Below are positions 1-10,985 of a DNA stretch of 64,000 bases, piece after piece; position 1 is the first letter of the stretch, and each line of letters begins with the position of its first letter. The translations under genes were made by a program, and so were the position numbers. This stretch comes from Sporodiniella umbellata (Eukaryota; Mucoromycota; Mucoromycetes; Mucorales; Rhizopodaceae): the NCBI GenBank assembly GCA_025677835.1, contig JAIXMR010000064.1, forward strand, positions 1-64,000, read 5' to 3'. A model generated the notes under the pieces. That model saw only the letters and a program-made list of their open reading frames with translations, made no database searches and was not told the DNA's origin.

Positions 1-856
1 TTTTTTTTATAAAGGGCTAACTCTTATGTTGAAATGGTGCCGAGTCCTTATTTTTTTTGTTCGTGAGCTTGCTTGATCTATCCAGAATTAGCGTAAGGCT
101 ACCCTCTAATAATTGGTTTCTTTCAATATTTCTAATATTAGTGCGTTCTCTGAAAATTGAGTAGTGTCATTATAAATGCAGCTTATTTACAAAGCAATGT
201 TTGGTGTATAATCCTGAGTCATAGTATGAAATGTAAGACCAATAAGCTGAACAGCTTTCAAAAAAAAAAAAAAAAAAAAGAAAGAAAAAACAAAAAGCAC
301 GCTAAAAATGTAAACGGTCTATTCTTTAAAGCATTTACGCTGTACATCCATATTTTACAAAATAAAAAAGCAAGTGTCTACAGTTTTATAGGAGTGTACC
401 TCTATATTAGCCTGTACTGGCTTCTTGTACGAGCCACTGGGGTATTCCTGCTAAAGCAACTTGGTATTACTGTAAGTAATTGTATATATTTTCATCTTTT
501 TTTTTTTTTCTGTTTAAAAGCAAACATTCTGTACTATAAGATTAAAGATAAATAGCTACAAGATGTGGCTTCAGCTTACCGAGAGGATATTTTGTTTCAA
601 ATTCTTAGCCTTGCTCGTAAGAAACTAGGAGTGTCTTCCGAAAGACTCTGATGCTCCCTTTTTTTTTTTTAAAAAAAAAAAAGATACAATATCTTTCTTT
701 TAAAGGTCTTGTGCAAAGAAACTCTCCATCTATTTAGTTGAAGAGTTCTTCTTTTAGGTACACTAAAGAGTATGCTATCGTAAACTTTGGACACAATAAA
801 AGTACAGCCTCATTAGATAGATAATTTACGCCCTAATTTTTCAGCAACACCCAGTT

Positions 857-1078
857 ATGTCTGTTATTAAGGATACACTAAATAAACAAAGGGTAAATGG
901 TATTTACTTATCGGTTTCTTTCACAATGAAAAAGGTAGATGCCAATCCGATTCTTTCTCTCACGTACCGTAACCTAAGTTACCTTGGCATGGATCGAGTT
1001 AGCTATATCTTTTTTTTGTACATGTCTGTTTATAAGGATAGACTGAATAGCCGCTTTTTTGCTCGAAAATATGTTTGA
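857..1078 (+). other. 73-codon ORF in repeat, unrecognised, internally duplicated
   Basis: This short ORF recurs with identical coordinates relative to each unit in copy B (8,214-8,435, reverse) and copy C (15,363-15,584). Its first and last thirds resemble each other: the text starting MSVIKDTLN recurs near the end as MSVYKDRLN, and the DNA shows the same duplication. No family is recognised. Conservation among copies only reflects recent duplication, so it is weak evidence for coding. Confidence 0.2.
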
Positions 1079-1462
1079 AATAATAATGACACTTCTAAAC
1101 AAATGCAGTTGCGAAGTTAATGATACGGCTTTTTTTTTTTAGTATGATAATCGCTGTGTTTTGATTTTGATTTGCACAGTGAGCAGCACCGTTTTTTGAA
1201 TGAGTTCGCGTTGAGTTAAAAATCAATTAGCATTGATATTAGAAGATTATTTACGTCAAGACAAAAATAGTTTTGCGTTGCTTGGTAGCAATTTTTGCGC
1301 CAAGAGATTAGAAATATATATATATAATAACCTAAAATATCGTAAACGTTTCAACTCCTTTTTTCTTTTGTTTAGCTGATTCCAGGTAACTATATCGGCA
1401 CTTCATCCGATGATTATGTGAAAGACGACAAGTAGAAAGAAGCGGCAATTGAGCTTTTCAGT

Positions 1463-2742
1463 TTGAGCGACGAAAAGATGGAGAAAACAAGACGAATTAA
1501 GAATGATTCTGTATCATATGTATGTGAATATAAAAAAGTGGATTTAATAGAGGAAGAGAATAAAGATTTTTTTGGAGTTGTTTTTCTCTTTGCAAAGTCA
1601 GTGCCATTGAGAAAAAGACATACGGCTTTGTATGTTAAAACAAGATGAGAAGCTCTTTGACTTAATAATCAAAGAGTAAGTCATGACAAAAGCTGCAGAT
1701 TTAGCCACTGAGATTGATTTATGCACTGCCCAGAGTTATGTTAAAACTTACAACAATGATCCTGAGAGACGACTTCTTGTATCTGGTTCTAAACCTCGTA
1801 GAGGAACTCGTAATAGTTTGACTGAAAAGCATTCCGAATTTCTAGCTGACTATATCGAAAAAGAATACAACTGCTATATTAGATGAGTTAAAGTTAAAGC
1901 TTTGCGAGAAGTTTGAGGGTTTGAAAATCTCTATTTCTGCCGTCCACAAACATTTGATACATGAGCAAAAAATCACGCTAGAAAAACTTGAAAAAAATTA
2001 CCAACAGCTGCAAAATTCTGACAGAGTAATAGTATTGCGAAAAGCGATTGTTGAACAATAGAAGAGTAATACATACATGGCTTTTTCTAAGAATTGTGTT
2101 TTTATCGATGAAGCAAGTTTCAATTTGCATACGAAAAGAAACCACAACCGTTCATTAAAAGGCATACCTGCAAAGGGCACTGTACCAAATGTAACATTTG
2201 CAATTTTAGATGCAATTTCTCAAGCAGATATCATAAATATTGAAGTCAAAAAACCGCGACCAGCTTCTTCTAAAAAAAAAAAAAAAAAAAAAGAAGGACG
2301 GGTGGTAAGGAAGTAAAAACCAATGGCAAAGTCGGGACAAGAACTGAACACTTTTTGGCCTATCTAAACAACATAATGGATACACTAGATAACAACAATA
2401 CAAAGGGACAGTATATTGTTATGGATAATGCACCTATTCATAAGTCAAAAGTAATCAAAAGTATTGATCGAAGAACAAGGATGCAAGTGCATATATTTGC
2501 CATCACATTCTTCTTTCTTGCATCCAATTGAGAAATTTTGCTCAAAAGCAAAGGTTGATGTTAGAAGAACACAGATGATAGTTTCACATATCGCACATGT
2601 GAATAAGCTAAAAAAAGTAATGAAAAAAGGTTATGAAGGGCGAAATAAGTATTCATTATCATTTTTCCAAGAGTGTTTGAATAAAATTTTTAAAATAATC
2701 AGGAGTGCAGCTTTCAACAGACGCACTCTGAATACTCACTGA
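1463..2742 (+). pseudogene. Tc1/mariner-type transposase pseudogene, copy A
   Basis: Conceptual translation shows a Tc1/mariner (IS630-like) DDE transposase broken by stops and frameshifts. An N-terminal helix-turn-helix-like part lies near 1,683-1,860. The catalytic residues are visible as FIDEASFN (first Asp), VMDNAPIH (second Asp) and HPIEKFCSK (Glu, about 34 residues after the second Asp). Lesions include a frameshift near 1,865, an in-frame stop near 2,059 and a frameshift near 2,463. An A-run at about 2,271-2,292 encodes a lysine stretch, and in this copy its length breaks the frame as well, unlike B, C and D. No terminal inverted repeats were delimited. It cannot encode an active enzyme. 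Confidence 0.85.
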
Positions 2743-2909
2743 GATATGAAAAAAGGAAAAAAGAAAAACGATAAAAGCAAGAAGAAAAGTTAATGTTGAA
2801 AATTAAAGGATAAAAGAATCCGTCATTCATTAGCATAAATACAGTACACACGAATAACCACTGTGCAATCATTAGTATCTTAAAGCTTAACACAAATATG
2901 TTTGCAGTA

Positions 2910-4541
2910 TTAAAATCGAACAGGGCAACTTCGATTACGATCCTTTATTGGGTCCGTCAAACCAATCAAATCAGTAAGTTTTACTGATGTTCGGCGTCTT
3001 TGTTGCATAATGCTTGGTATATCAGACTTTTTACAGAATTTCCAAAAAATATGGCATACAAGTAGCAAGATATTCAGGTTTTTAAGGTTTGTAAAAGTTG
3101 GAAGTTGTGCCAAGGAGGAAGGGAATTCAAGGTGGCCGACCTCATACATAATATAAAGTCCGTCATGGTCCAGTCTTGTTAGAAAAAATGTAATAGCAAA
3201 TCCTATATTTAAAAAATTAGCTATTCTCAAACGTAAATCTATGGGTATAGTAGATATAAAAAAATCAAAGTTACCATGGATTTGAAATGAAATTGAAGAC
3301 TCCAGAAGGTGCAGGTCAATAGCTTCCTTGCTAAAACAAGCGACTCTCGCCAAGTCCATACATAGCGCCGCTTTGTTGCATGTTGGCTCCGCAATTTTAA
3401 CCTCACCATGTCCAATGATAGCACTGAACTTTAGCTGGTCAACAATAGAAACTACAGCATCTGGTCTCAAAGGCAACTGAAGCTAATAACTTTGTCTAGC
3501 CACCTTAACAATACTGATTTTTCTGAATCAGCAAGAATGCAAGACAACAGCGAGTCGAAATAGGTACTCCAGAGTTCAGTTTCACTAATGGCGTTCGCAT
3601 CATTTATGGAATTCTTGGGCAACTTCTGCATCCTAAGGCAGAAATAAGATGAGAAAGGGAGAATGATATTCAGCGAGAAGAAACACTTACAACATAGCGA
3701 GACCCACTATGACTCTCTGTTTTTCATATGGCATCTTTGATGCAATTTGCAATAACCCTGTAGTAGTTGACAGTACTGATGTGATTCCTGAATCTAGGTT
3801 CATAACGTTTTCAACAATGCTCATAAATTCCGCTTGAGTAAATTTCATATCTGGAGCTTCGATTTTCTTCTGGAATTCATCCTGTATTTTGGCTAACAAA
3901 GAATCAGTAAAGACTGAACGTATCAAGCGACTGTACTGAAGAGGTTGTAACAAGAGGATATTGTTTAATGACAATAATTCTTGAACATGTTCTTCCATCT
4001 TGAGAGTCTGGTTGCTCTGTATTATACATTTCACTTCGTTTTTAAAGGTTCGGAAACAATCTTGAATATAATTCATTGACTCTTGTTGTACACGCTCGTA
4101 GTGTGTAGGTTCTTGTGCCAATTCATCGAACAAGAGTGTCCTTGCTGATTCATCATTTAAATTGACTTCACTTGCTGCTCCAATTCTTGCTTGAGTTTGT
4201 GTTGACAGTTTTTCATCTCCATTTCTTAATTCATTAGCTTCCTGTTCAGCAACATCTCCGACGTAGCCAGCGCAGATTTCATGTACTTTATCTCTTACAG
4301 CATTTCGTCGTTTTTCATTCCAGTAATTTTTGTAATCAGACGATGATTTAAATACTGTAAATTCTCGTATCAATTTTTGGAATTTCTGATCATCTACCAG
4401 ATATTTCTGTAAGATAGTGTTATATCTTCGAGAAGCTTTTCGGCTGTCAGTAAAAGCATATTGGTCAAAGAAAGCTTTTGCTGTTAAGGTTTGAATATTC
4501 TCTTTGCGCCACTTTACATCATCAGGAATCCTACGTGGCAT
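2910..4541 (-). CDS. Uncharacterised repeat-borne protein with PD-(D/E)XK-like signature, copy A
   Basis: Read on the reverse strand from ATG at 4,541, the model has exons 4541-3691, 3632-3515 and 3476-2910 (511 codons plus stop). The first intron is canonical (GTAAGT..TTAG). The second is only 38 nt; it is phase-compatible, but a frameshift shared by all copies is the alternative. The N-terminal about 285 residues are helical and charged with no family I recognise. The C-terminal exon begins with RPDAVVS, followed about 16 residues later by GHGEVK, which fits the Pro-Asp ... Glu-x-Lys pattern of PD-(D/E)XK nucleases. A helical DLARVACFSKEAID segment follows. Copy A differs from C and D by WRK for WCK near the start and VFTDS for VFADS. 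Function is inferred, not shown. Confidence 0.6.
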
Positions 4542-4544
4542 TTT

Positions 4545-5500
4545 CGTGACAGAGAGAAATTATTTAGACCGGTGAATATCATTAGGAAGGCGATTTGAAC
4601 CAATAGAATTAAGCTAAATTTGGAATTTGGGATTGTTTTTTAATTTTGGGTATTCCATAGTATGAAAAAGGGAGGAGGTCTATAAGACTGAGCTGACTGG
4701 ATAGTAGAACCCTTGGTATAACATTTTAGTTTAAGACACTAACCTTTGTAAATTAAAAAATGAAATGTTTTTAATCTATATTTTTGAATTGTTTATTTTT
4801 CTAGTTTGAAAATATCTGCCTTAGGAAGATGTCTCACTCCCAAAAAAAAAAAAACATTGATAAACTACTAAAATAGTTCAAAACTTTGGATAAATTTCTA
4901 GTTTTGGATATCCTTTAAGATTTTTTTTTCTGCTATTTCCAAATTTTGGCTACATATACTGAAACACCTTTAAAATAAAAAAGGAATAAGGGATTTCAGA
5001 CTATCGTAACTGGATAGGACGTTAGTGGTATAAGAAATTAGTTTAAAATTTTAACTACTTTTAGAAGATGTCTTCCCTAAGGAAGATGTCTCCAACCAAT
5101 AAAAACGTGTATTTCTATAAAAGTTTAGTCTTAATTTGGGGCTTAGAATAGTTTTCTAAAATAGAAGAGGTAATACATCTGAAAGATAAGTATTGCTGGC
5201 TAAGTTAAATATTATATAATATATAAAGATAAAACACTAGTCTTTATAAGAAGTGTAGAAATAAATAGATTTTAGTTTGTTTTGAAGTTTTCTTAGATTA
5301 AATAGGATAGAGACGTGTTCCTAAATGAAAATACCGCTATATACTCCGATATCGGTCGTTTAATGACTTCGATAAAGTACTTGTGGCTTCACGACATTTA
5401 TCTCTGACGTCTTCAAAAAAATTGTATTTGTTTATCTTCTTTTCTTCTTCTCAGTGCCAAACACAAAGATGCCCTGCGGTCAGTAGTTTGTGATTGTGAT
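4545..5500. other. AT-rich noncoding part of repeat unit with diverged internal repeats
   Basis: This is the upstream region of the nuclease-like gene. No credible ORF is seen. Two related stretches, about 4,690-4,835 and 4,990-5,100, share ACTGGATA, TGGTATAA, TTAGTTTAA and AGGAAGATGTCT in the same order, so an old internal duplication is likely. The same text is in copy C (19,050-20,006). Confidence 0.6.
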
Positions 5501-5673
5501 AGAATTATATATTTCTTGAATCATAAAACGAAAAACCCCGGATACTGTCTCCCCCGCGATGTTTACTATTTTGTAAATGTCCCTGGAGATGGGTTCTTCA
5601 TGTTTCTTGAATGCGTTGCAGCTAGTAGCCTGTGTTTCTTAACGGAAACATGTATTCACCGGCGAACCCTCCC

Positions 5674-5907
5674 GATATCATCTCTCCTGCGGCATTCACT
5701 ACATTGCGAATGCCCCCAGGGATGAGTTTCAAGAAGGCACTTACGTAGTACTTTTGACTGTGGTTTTAAAATTTACCTCAGTCATTTTAAGCCAAGAAGA
5801 TTCAAAAACCAAGCTAAGTATTATTCTGATGATATTAACACACTGTTATTCTAAAGTAATTTAAAACTAGTTACATTTCTATCAACTTTATAAGCATGCT
5901 ATCCAGT
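5674..5907. other. Unique junction segment between copies A and B
   Basis: About 230 bases not found in copies C or D join the end of copy A to the truncated start of copy B. It ends with CTATCCAGTCA at the switch into copy B, a string also present near 20,353 in copy D. Part of it (5,670-5,750) resembles the preceding 5,535-5,610 when translated, suggesting a broken, internally repeated coding fragment. Confidence 0.5.
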
Positions 5908-6383
5908 CAACATGCAACAAAGCGGCGCTATGTATGGACTTGGCGAGAGTCGCTTGTTTTAGCAAGGAAGCTATTGACCTGCACCTTCTGGAGTCTTCAA
6001 TTTCATTTCAAATCCATGGTAACTTTGATTTTTTTATATCTACTATACCCATAGATTTACGTTTGAGAATAGCTAATTTTTTAAATATAGGATTTGCTAT
6101 TACATTTTTTCTAACAAGACTGGACCATGACGGACTTTATATTATGTATGAGGTCGGCCACCTTGAATTCCCTTCCTCCTTGGCACAACTTCCAACTTTT
6201 ACAAACCTTAAAAACCTGAATATCTTGCTACTTGTATGCCATATTTTTTGGAAATTCTGTAAAAAGTCTGATATACCAAGCATTATGCAACAAAGACGCC
6301 GAACATCAGTAAAACTTACTGATTTGATTGGTTTGACGGACCCAATAAAGGATCGTAATCGAAGTTGCCCTGTTCGATTTTAA
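5908..6383 (+). pseudogene. 5'-truncated nuclease-like gene, copy B
   Basis: This is only the C-terminal part of the repeat-borne nuclease-like protein. It starts just after the position of the GEVK motif in the intact copies and runs to the same stop. The exons encoding the N-terminal region and the PD...ExK signature are missing at the junction with 5,674-5,907, so it cannot make the full protein. Confidence 0.85.
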
Positions 6384-6550
6384 TACTGCAAACATATTTG
6401 TGTTAAGCTTTAAGATACTAATGATTGCACAGTGGTTATTCGTGTGTACTGTATTTATGCTAATGAATGACGGATTCTTTTATCCTTTAATTTTCAACAT
6501 TAACTTTTCTTCTTGCTTTTATCGTTTTTCTTTTTTCCTTTTTTCATATC

Positions 6551-7830
6551 TCAGTGAGTATTCAGAGTGCGTCTGTTGAAAGCTGCACTCCTGATTATTT
6601 TAAAAATTTTATTCAAACACTCTTGGAAAAATGATAATGAATACTTATTTCGCCCTTCATAACCTTTTTTCATTACTTTTTTAGCTTATTCACATGTGCG
6701 ATATGTGAAACTATCATCTGTGTTCTTCTAACATCAACCTTTGCTTTTGAGCAAAATTTCTCAATTGGATGCAAGAAAGAAGAATGTGATGGCAAATATA
6801 TGCACTTGCATCCTTGTTCTTCGATCAATACTTTTGATTACTTTTGACTTATGAATAGGTGCATTATCCATAACAATATACTGTCCCTTTGTATTGTTGT
6901 TATCTAGTGTATCCATTATGTTGTTTAGATAGGCCAAAAAGTGTTCAGTTCTTGTCCCGACTTTGCCATTGGTTTTTACTTCCTTACCACCCGTCCTTCT
7001 TTTTTTTTTTTTTTTTTTTTTAGAAGAAGCTGGTCGCGGTTTTTTGACTTCAATATTTATGATATCTGCTTGAGAAATTGCATCTAAAATTGCAAATGTT
7101 ACATTTGGTACAGTGCCCTTTGCAGGTATGCCTTTTAATGAACGGTTGTGGTTTCTTTTCGTATGCAAATTGAAACTTGCTTCATCGATAAAAACACAAT
7201 TCTTAGAAAAAGCCATGTATGTATTACTCTTCTATTGTTCAACAATCGCTTTTCGCAATACTATTACTCTGTCAGAATTTTGCAGCTGTTGGTAATTTTT
7301 TTCAAGTTTTTCTAGCGTGATTTTTTGCTCATGTATCAAATGTTTGTGGACGGCAGAAATAGAGATTTTCAAACCCTCAAACTTCTCGCAAAGCTTTAAC
7401 TTTAACTCATCTAATATAGCAGTTGTATTCTTTTTCGATATAGTCAGCTAGAAATTCGGAATGCTTTTCAGTCAAACTATTACGAGTTCCTCTACGAGGT
7501 TTAGAACCAGATACAAGAAGTCGTCTCTCAGGATCATTGTTGTAAGTTTTAACATAACTCTGGGCAGTGCATAAATCAATCTCAGTGGCTAAATCTGCAG
7601 CTTTTGTCATGACTTACTCTTTGATTATTAAGTCAAAGAGCTTCTCATCTTGTTTTAACATACAAAGCCGTATGTCTTTTTCTCAATGGCACTGACTTTG
7701 CAAAGAGAAAAACAACTCCAAAAAAATCTTTATTCTCTTCCTCTATTAAATCCACTTTTTTATATTCACATACATATGATACAGAATCATTCTTAATTCG
7801 TCTTGTTTTCTCCATCTTTTCGTCGCTCAA
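6551..7830 (-). pseudogene. Tc1/mariner-type transposase pseudogene, copy B
   Basis: Reverse-strand copy of the same dead transposase, with the same stop codon and frameshifts as copies A and C. The block from 7,216 down to 6,761 stays open through the lysine-coding A-run, keeping the first two catalytic Asp motifs in one frame. The Glu motif lies in another frame. Confidence 0.85.
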
Positions 7831-9297
7831 ACTGAAAAGCTCAATTGCCGCTTCTTTCTACTTGTCGTCTTTCACATAATCATCGGATGAAGTGCCGATA
7901 TAGTTACCTGGAATCAGCTAAACAAAAGAAAAAAGGAGTTGAAACGTTTACGATATTTTAGGTTATTATATATATATATTTCTAATCTCTTGGCGCAAAA
8001 ATTGCTACCAAGCAACGCAAAACTATTTTTGTCTTGACGTAAATAATCTTCTAATATCAATGCTAATTGATTTTTAACTCAACGCGAACTCATTCAAAAA
8101 ACGGTGCTGCTCACTGTGCAAATCAAAATCAAAACACAGCGATTATCATACTAAAAAAAAAAGCCGTATCATTAACTTCGCAACTGCATTTGTTTAGAAG
8201 TGTCATTATTATTTCAAACATATTTTCGAGCAAAAAAGCGGCTATTCAGTCTATCCTTATAAACAGACATGTACAAAAAAAAGATATAGCTAACTCGATC
8301 CATGCCAAGGTAACTTAGGTTACGGTACGTGAGAGAAAGAATCGGATTGGCATCTACCTTTTTCATTGTGAAAGAAACCGATAAGTAAATACCATTTACC
8401 CTTTGTTTATTTAGTGTATCCTTAATAACAGACATAACTGGGTGTTGCTGAAAAATTAGGGCGTAAATTATCTATCTAATGAGGCTGTACTTTTATTGTG
8501 TCCAAAGTTTACGATAGCATACTCTTTAGTGTACCTAAAAGAAGAACTCTTCAACTAAATAGATGGAGAGTTTCTTTGCACAAGACCTTTAAAAGAAAGA
8601 TATTGTATCTTTTTTTTTTTTAAAAAAAAAAAAGGGAGCATCAGAGTCTTTCGGAAGACACTCCTAGTTTCTTACGAGCAAGGCTAAGAATTTGAAACAA
8701 AATATCCTCTCGGTAAGCTGAAGCCACATCTTGTAGCTATTTATCTTTAATCTTATAGTACAGAATGTTTGCTTTTAAACAGAAAAAAAAAAAAAGATGA
8801 AAATATATACAATTACTTACAGTAATACCAAGTTGCTTTAGCAGGAATACCCCAGTGGCTCGTACAAGAAGCCAGTACAGGCTAATATAGAGGTACACTC
8901 CTATAAAACTGTAGACACTTGCTTTTTATATTTTGTAAAATATGGATGTACAGCGTAAATGCTTTAAAGAATAGACCGTTTACATTTTTAGCGTGCTTTT
9001 TGTTTTTTCTTTCTTTTTTTTTTTTTTTTTTTGAAAGCTGTTCAGCTTATTGGTCTTACATTTCATACTATGACTCAGGATTATACACCAAACATTGCTT
9101 TGTAAATAAGCTGCATTTATAATGACACTACTCAATAAATTTCAGAGAACGCACTAATATTAGAAATATTGAAAGAAACCAACCTTATTAGAGGGTAGCC
9201 TTACGCTAATTCTGGATAGATCAAGCAAGCTCACGAACAAAAAAAATAAGGACTCGGCACCATTTCAACATAAGAGTTAGCCCTTTATAAAAAAAAA

Positions 9298-10019
9298 AAA
9301 GGGGGGGTTTGGTTTCTCTGTCCTATTTAGGGTATCTCGTTTACTTTCATAATATTGTCCTTTTTTGTAGCATTTTCGTAGTGTAAACTGAACCTAAGGC
9401 GATCATCGGCGGAGCTTAGATCGTTAAGAGACTTGTTTCCGATTTGGCTTTTGCCTCTTACAGAAGAAAAAGCTTTGACCATTTGTAAAATGATAGGCTG
9501 TGTTAGAGATAGTACGGAGAGCTTACAAGAGCAGCAGTTTTTTTTTTTTTTTTTTTTTTTTTGCAAAAAAAAATTTAGTGTGAAAGGCTTCACTGAAACA
9601 AAAAAAGATAATAAAAGACGGTAATAGGTGCTTTCCTTATCACATGTAACACAGACGATAGCCTTCTGCTTTACAAAACCTGCTTTTAAGCGCGTCATAA
9701 AAGAGATCAGACTGGCAAGACGCATCTCTATGGGTAGCTATAGGCTTACTCTATGATTCTTACTAAAAGGTAAAGACGGAAGGGGAAGCAGGGAACGCTT
9801 AAAGGCTATTGTTAGTTTTTTTTTTCCTTTGTTTACTTACGGAAATTAAAAAACGAAAAGCGCAAAAAGCTAATTTACTTGCAGGAATAGATAGAAAAAA
9901 AAAAGAAAAGGCAATGACAAAAGATTATATCATAGATCGCTTTGGATTATAAAATACCAAGAATAAACGCGTTTTTCCTTTTTTTTTTTTTTTTTTTTTT
10001 TTCTTTAGGTATTCCGTCT
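9298..10019. other. Inner repeat module, outer part, no recognised gene
   Basis: This stretch starts at a G7/A-run junction shared with 14,490-14,510. It contains a possible 132-codon ORF (9,725 down to 9,327; mirror 14,073-14,471) interrupted by a lysine-coding A-run. I recognise no domain in it. Long T-runs lie at about 9,538-9,562 and 9,979-10,002. Copies are nearly identical in the two arms. Confidence 0.4.
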
Positions 10020-10700
10020 TGTTTTACGGAGGCTATGGGGAGCCACTCTTTCTCTGCTGGTAATCGACATTGGTTGGTTTCTCACTCTTTGATTTTTCTG
10101 CAACCCAACATATGTGTCTTGTATGCGCGCGCATACGGATAATGAAGCGGCTGCGAGGCATGACTTACCTTATGCAACGCGACAAGAAAGTCCTACCCAT
10201 TATCGTTAATCAAAGCTTCGGTGTAGTGCGAACGGCGTTGACCTCTGTACTTTTGTTGGGAGGTACGGAGTAGTTCTGAAGGCTAAGCAGAGTCAGAGCC
10301 CCATGGCTGCAAGGAAATGGGTCTGGAGGCGCGGTGTATGCATGCGGGATGTTATTACGATTCTCTTTGGCGGTCAGTGAACTAAGCTTGTGCGAACCTA
10401 CTTGGTAAGAAGTACATTTGCATACCGGGTGGGGAGGCCAAAGAGTGAACCTATGCTGCACCCTAAAAAATGGTGTACGGAATTTAAGGGGTTGGGTTCC
10501 TATTCACTAGCACTTGGATGATCTTGAAAGCCTTTTGGGTCGGACGGTTCTGAAAAGTGTGCAAGACCCTGGAGGTTTGCGGTATCGAACTGACCCTCGC
10601 GCTACTGCTTGCAACTGGGGAACTTGACGGAATCAGATGTACTCTCACCTGCTCGTGGTTGATTCTGCATATCATTAAAAGAGCCGTTGGCTCTTTTTTT
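10020..10700 (+). other. GC-richer block ending in a 9-bp hairpin plus T-run (unknown; possible ncRNA or element end)
   Basis: By eye this block is near 50 percent G+C while its surroundings are strongly AT-rich. It ends with a perfect 9-bp stem (AAAAGAGCC, loop GTT, GGCTCTTTT at 10,677-10,697) running into a T-run, the layout of a Pol III type or intrinsic-terminator-like end. No rRNA, spliceosomal RNA, tRNA, SRP or RNase P signature was recognised, and the frames give no convincing protein. The mirror copy is 13,099-13,779. An alternative is a DNA-transposon terminus, because some hAT elements carry similar subterminal hairpins. Confidence 0.4.
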
Positions 10701-10719
10701 GAGAACCAAGAAGAGTACT

Positions 10720-10893
10720 TTTTTTTTTTACTTTTTTGCTTTTTTACTTTTTTTTTGCTTTTTTTGCTTTTTTTGCTTTTTTTGCTTTTTTTACTTTTTT
10801 TGCTTTTTTTGCTTTTTTTGCTTTTTTGCTTTTTTGCTTTTTTGCTTTTTTTGCTTTTTTGCTTTTTTTTTGCTTTTTTACTTTTTTAAATAA
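10720..10893 (+). repeat. GCTTTTTT-type minisatellite, long allele
   Basis: About 170 nt of 7-10 nt units (GC or AC followed by a T-run), directly inside the hairpin block. The homologous tract in the right arm (about 12,993-13,080) is roughly half as long, so the array changed after the arms were duplicated. It produces meaningless Phe/Leu or Lys-rich ORFs. Confidence 0.9.
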
Positions 10894-10985
10894 AGTTGCC
10901 TTTTCTTCCAACTTAACATCTAAAGTTTTAGTATTTTTCAAACTTTCTTTTGTCTTGACTCAAGTCTAGATACTTAATATAATAT

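Larger units (their letters stand above)
1..5673 (+). repeat. Repeat copy A (direct copy of 14,507-20,179)
   Basis: The first 5.67 kb is almost base-for-base identical to the segment 14,506 bases further right. The offset is constant from about 200 onward; two small indels near 105-165 shift it by 5 before that. It holds a dead Tc1/mariner transposase (forward) and a nuclease-like gene (reverse), plus AT-rich noncoding flanks with long A or T runs. Identity ends abruptly after the shared text near 5,660-5,673. The left end is cut by the window, so the true size is unknown. A few substitutions separate it from C (near 3,912 and 4,508), and a homopolymer in the transposase differs in length. 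Confidence 0.93.
5908..10985 (-). repeat. Left arm of about 5 kb palindrome (copy B plus inner module)
   Basis: Every recognisable segment here reappears in reverse complement at position 23,799 minus its own coordinate, up to the right arm 12,905-17,892. It contains copy B of the unit and then an inner module (9,298-10,985) also present at 12,905-14,507. The outer boundary lies at about 5,908, inside the third exon of the nuclease-like gene. The inner boundary fades after the shared TGACTCAAGTCTAGA at about 10,956-10,970. This arm is about 90 nt longer than the right one because its GCTTTTTT minisatellite is longer. Confidence 0.93.

Noticed and set aside
157..555. 132-codon forward ORF in copy A
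   Set aside because: It crosses a lysine-coding A-run, has no start conserved in the equivalent frame of copies B and C, and shows no domain.
10020..10700. Identity of the GC-richer block as rRNA or spliceosomal RNA
   Set aside because: None of the conserved core words of 5S, 5.8S, U1, U2, U4, U5, U6, U3, SRP or RNase P RNA was found, so no RNA family name was given.
10557..10969. Phe/Leu-rich ORFs of 68-110 codons
   Set aside because: They are translations of the GCTTTTTT minisatellite, open only because the array lacks stops.
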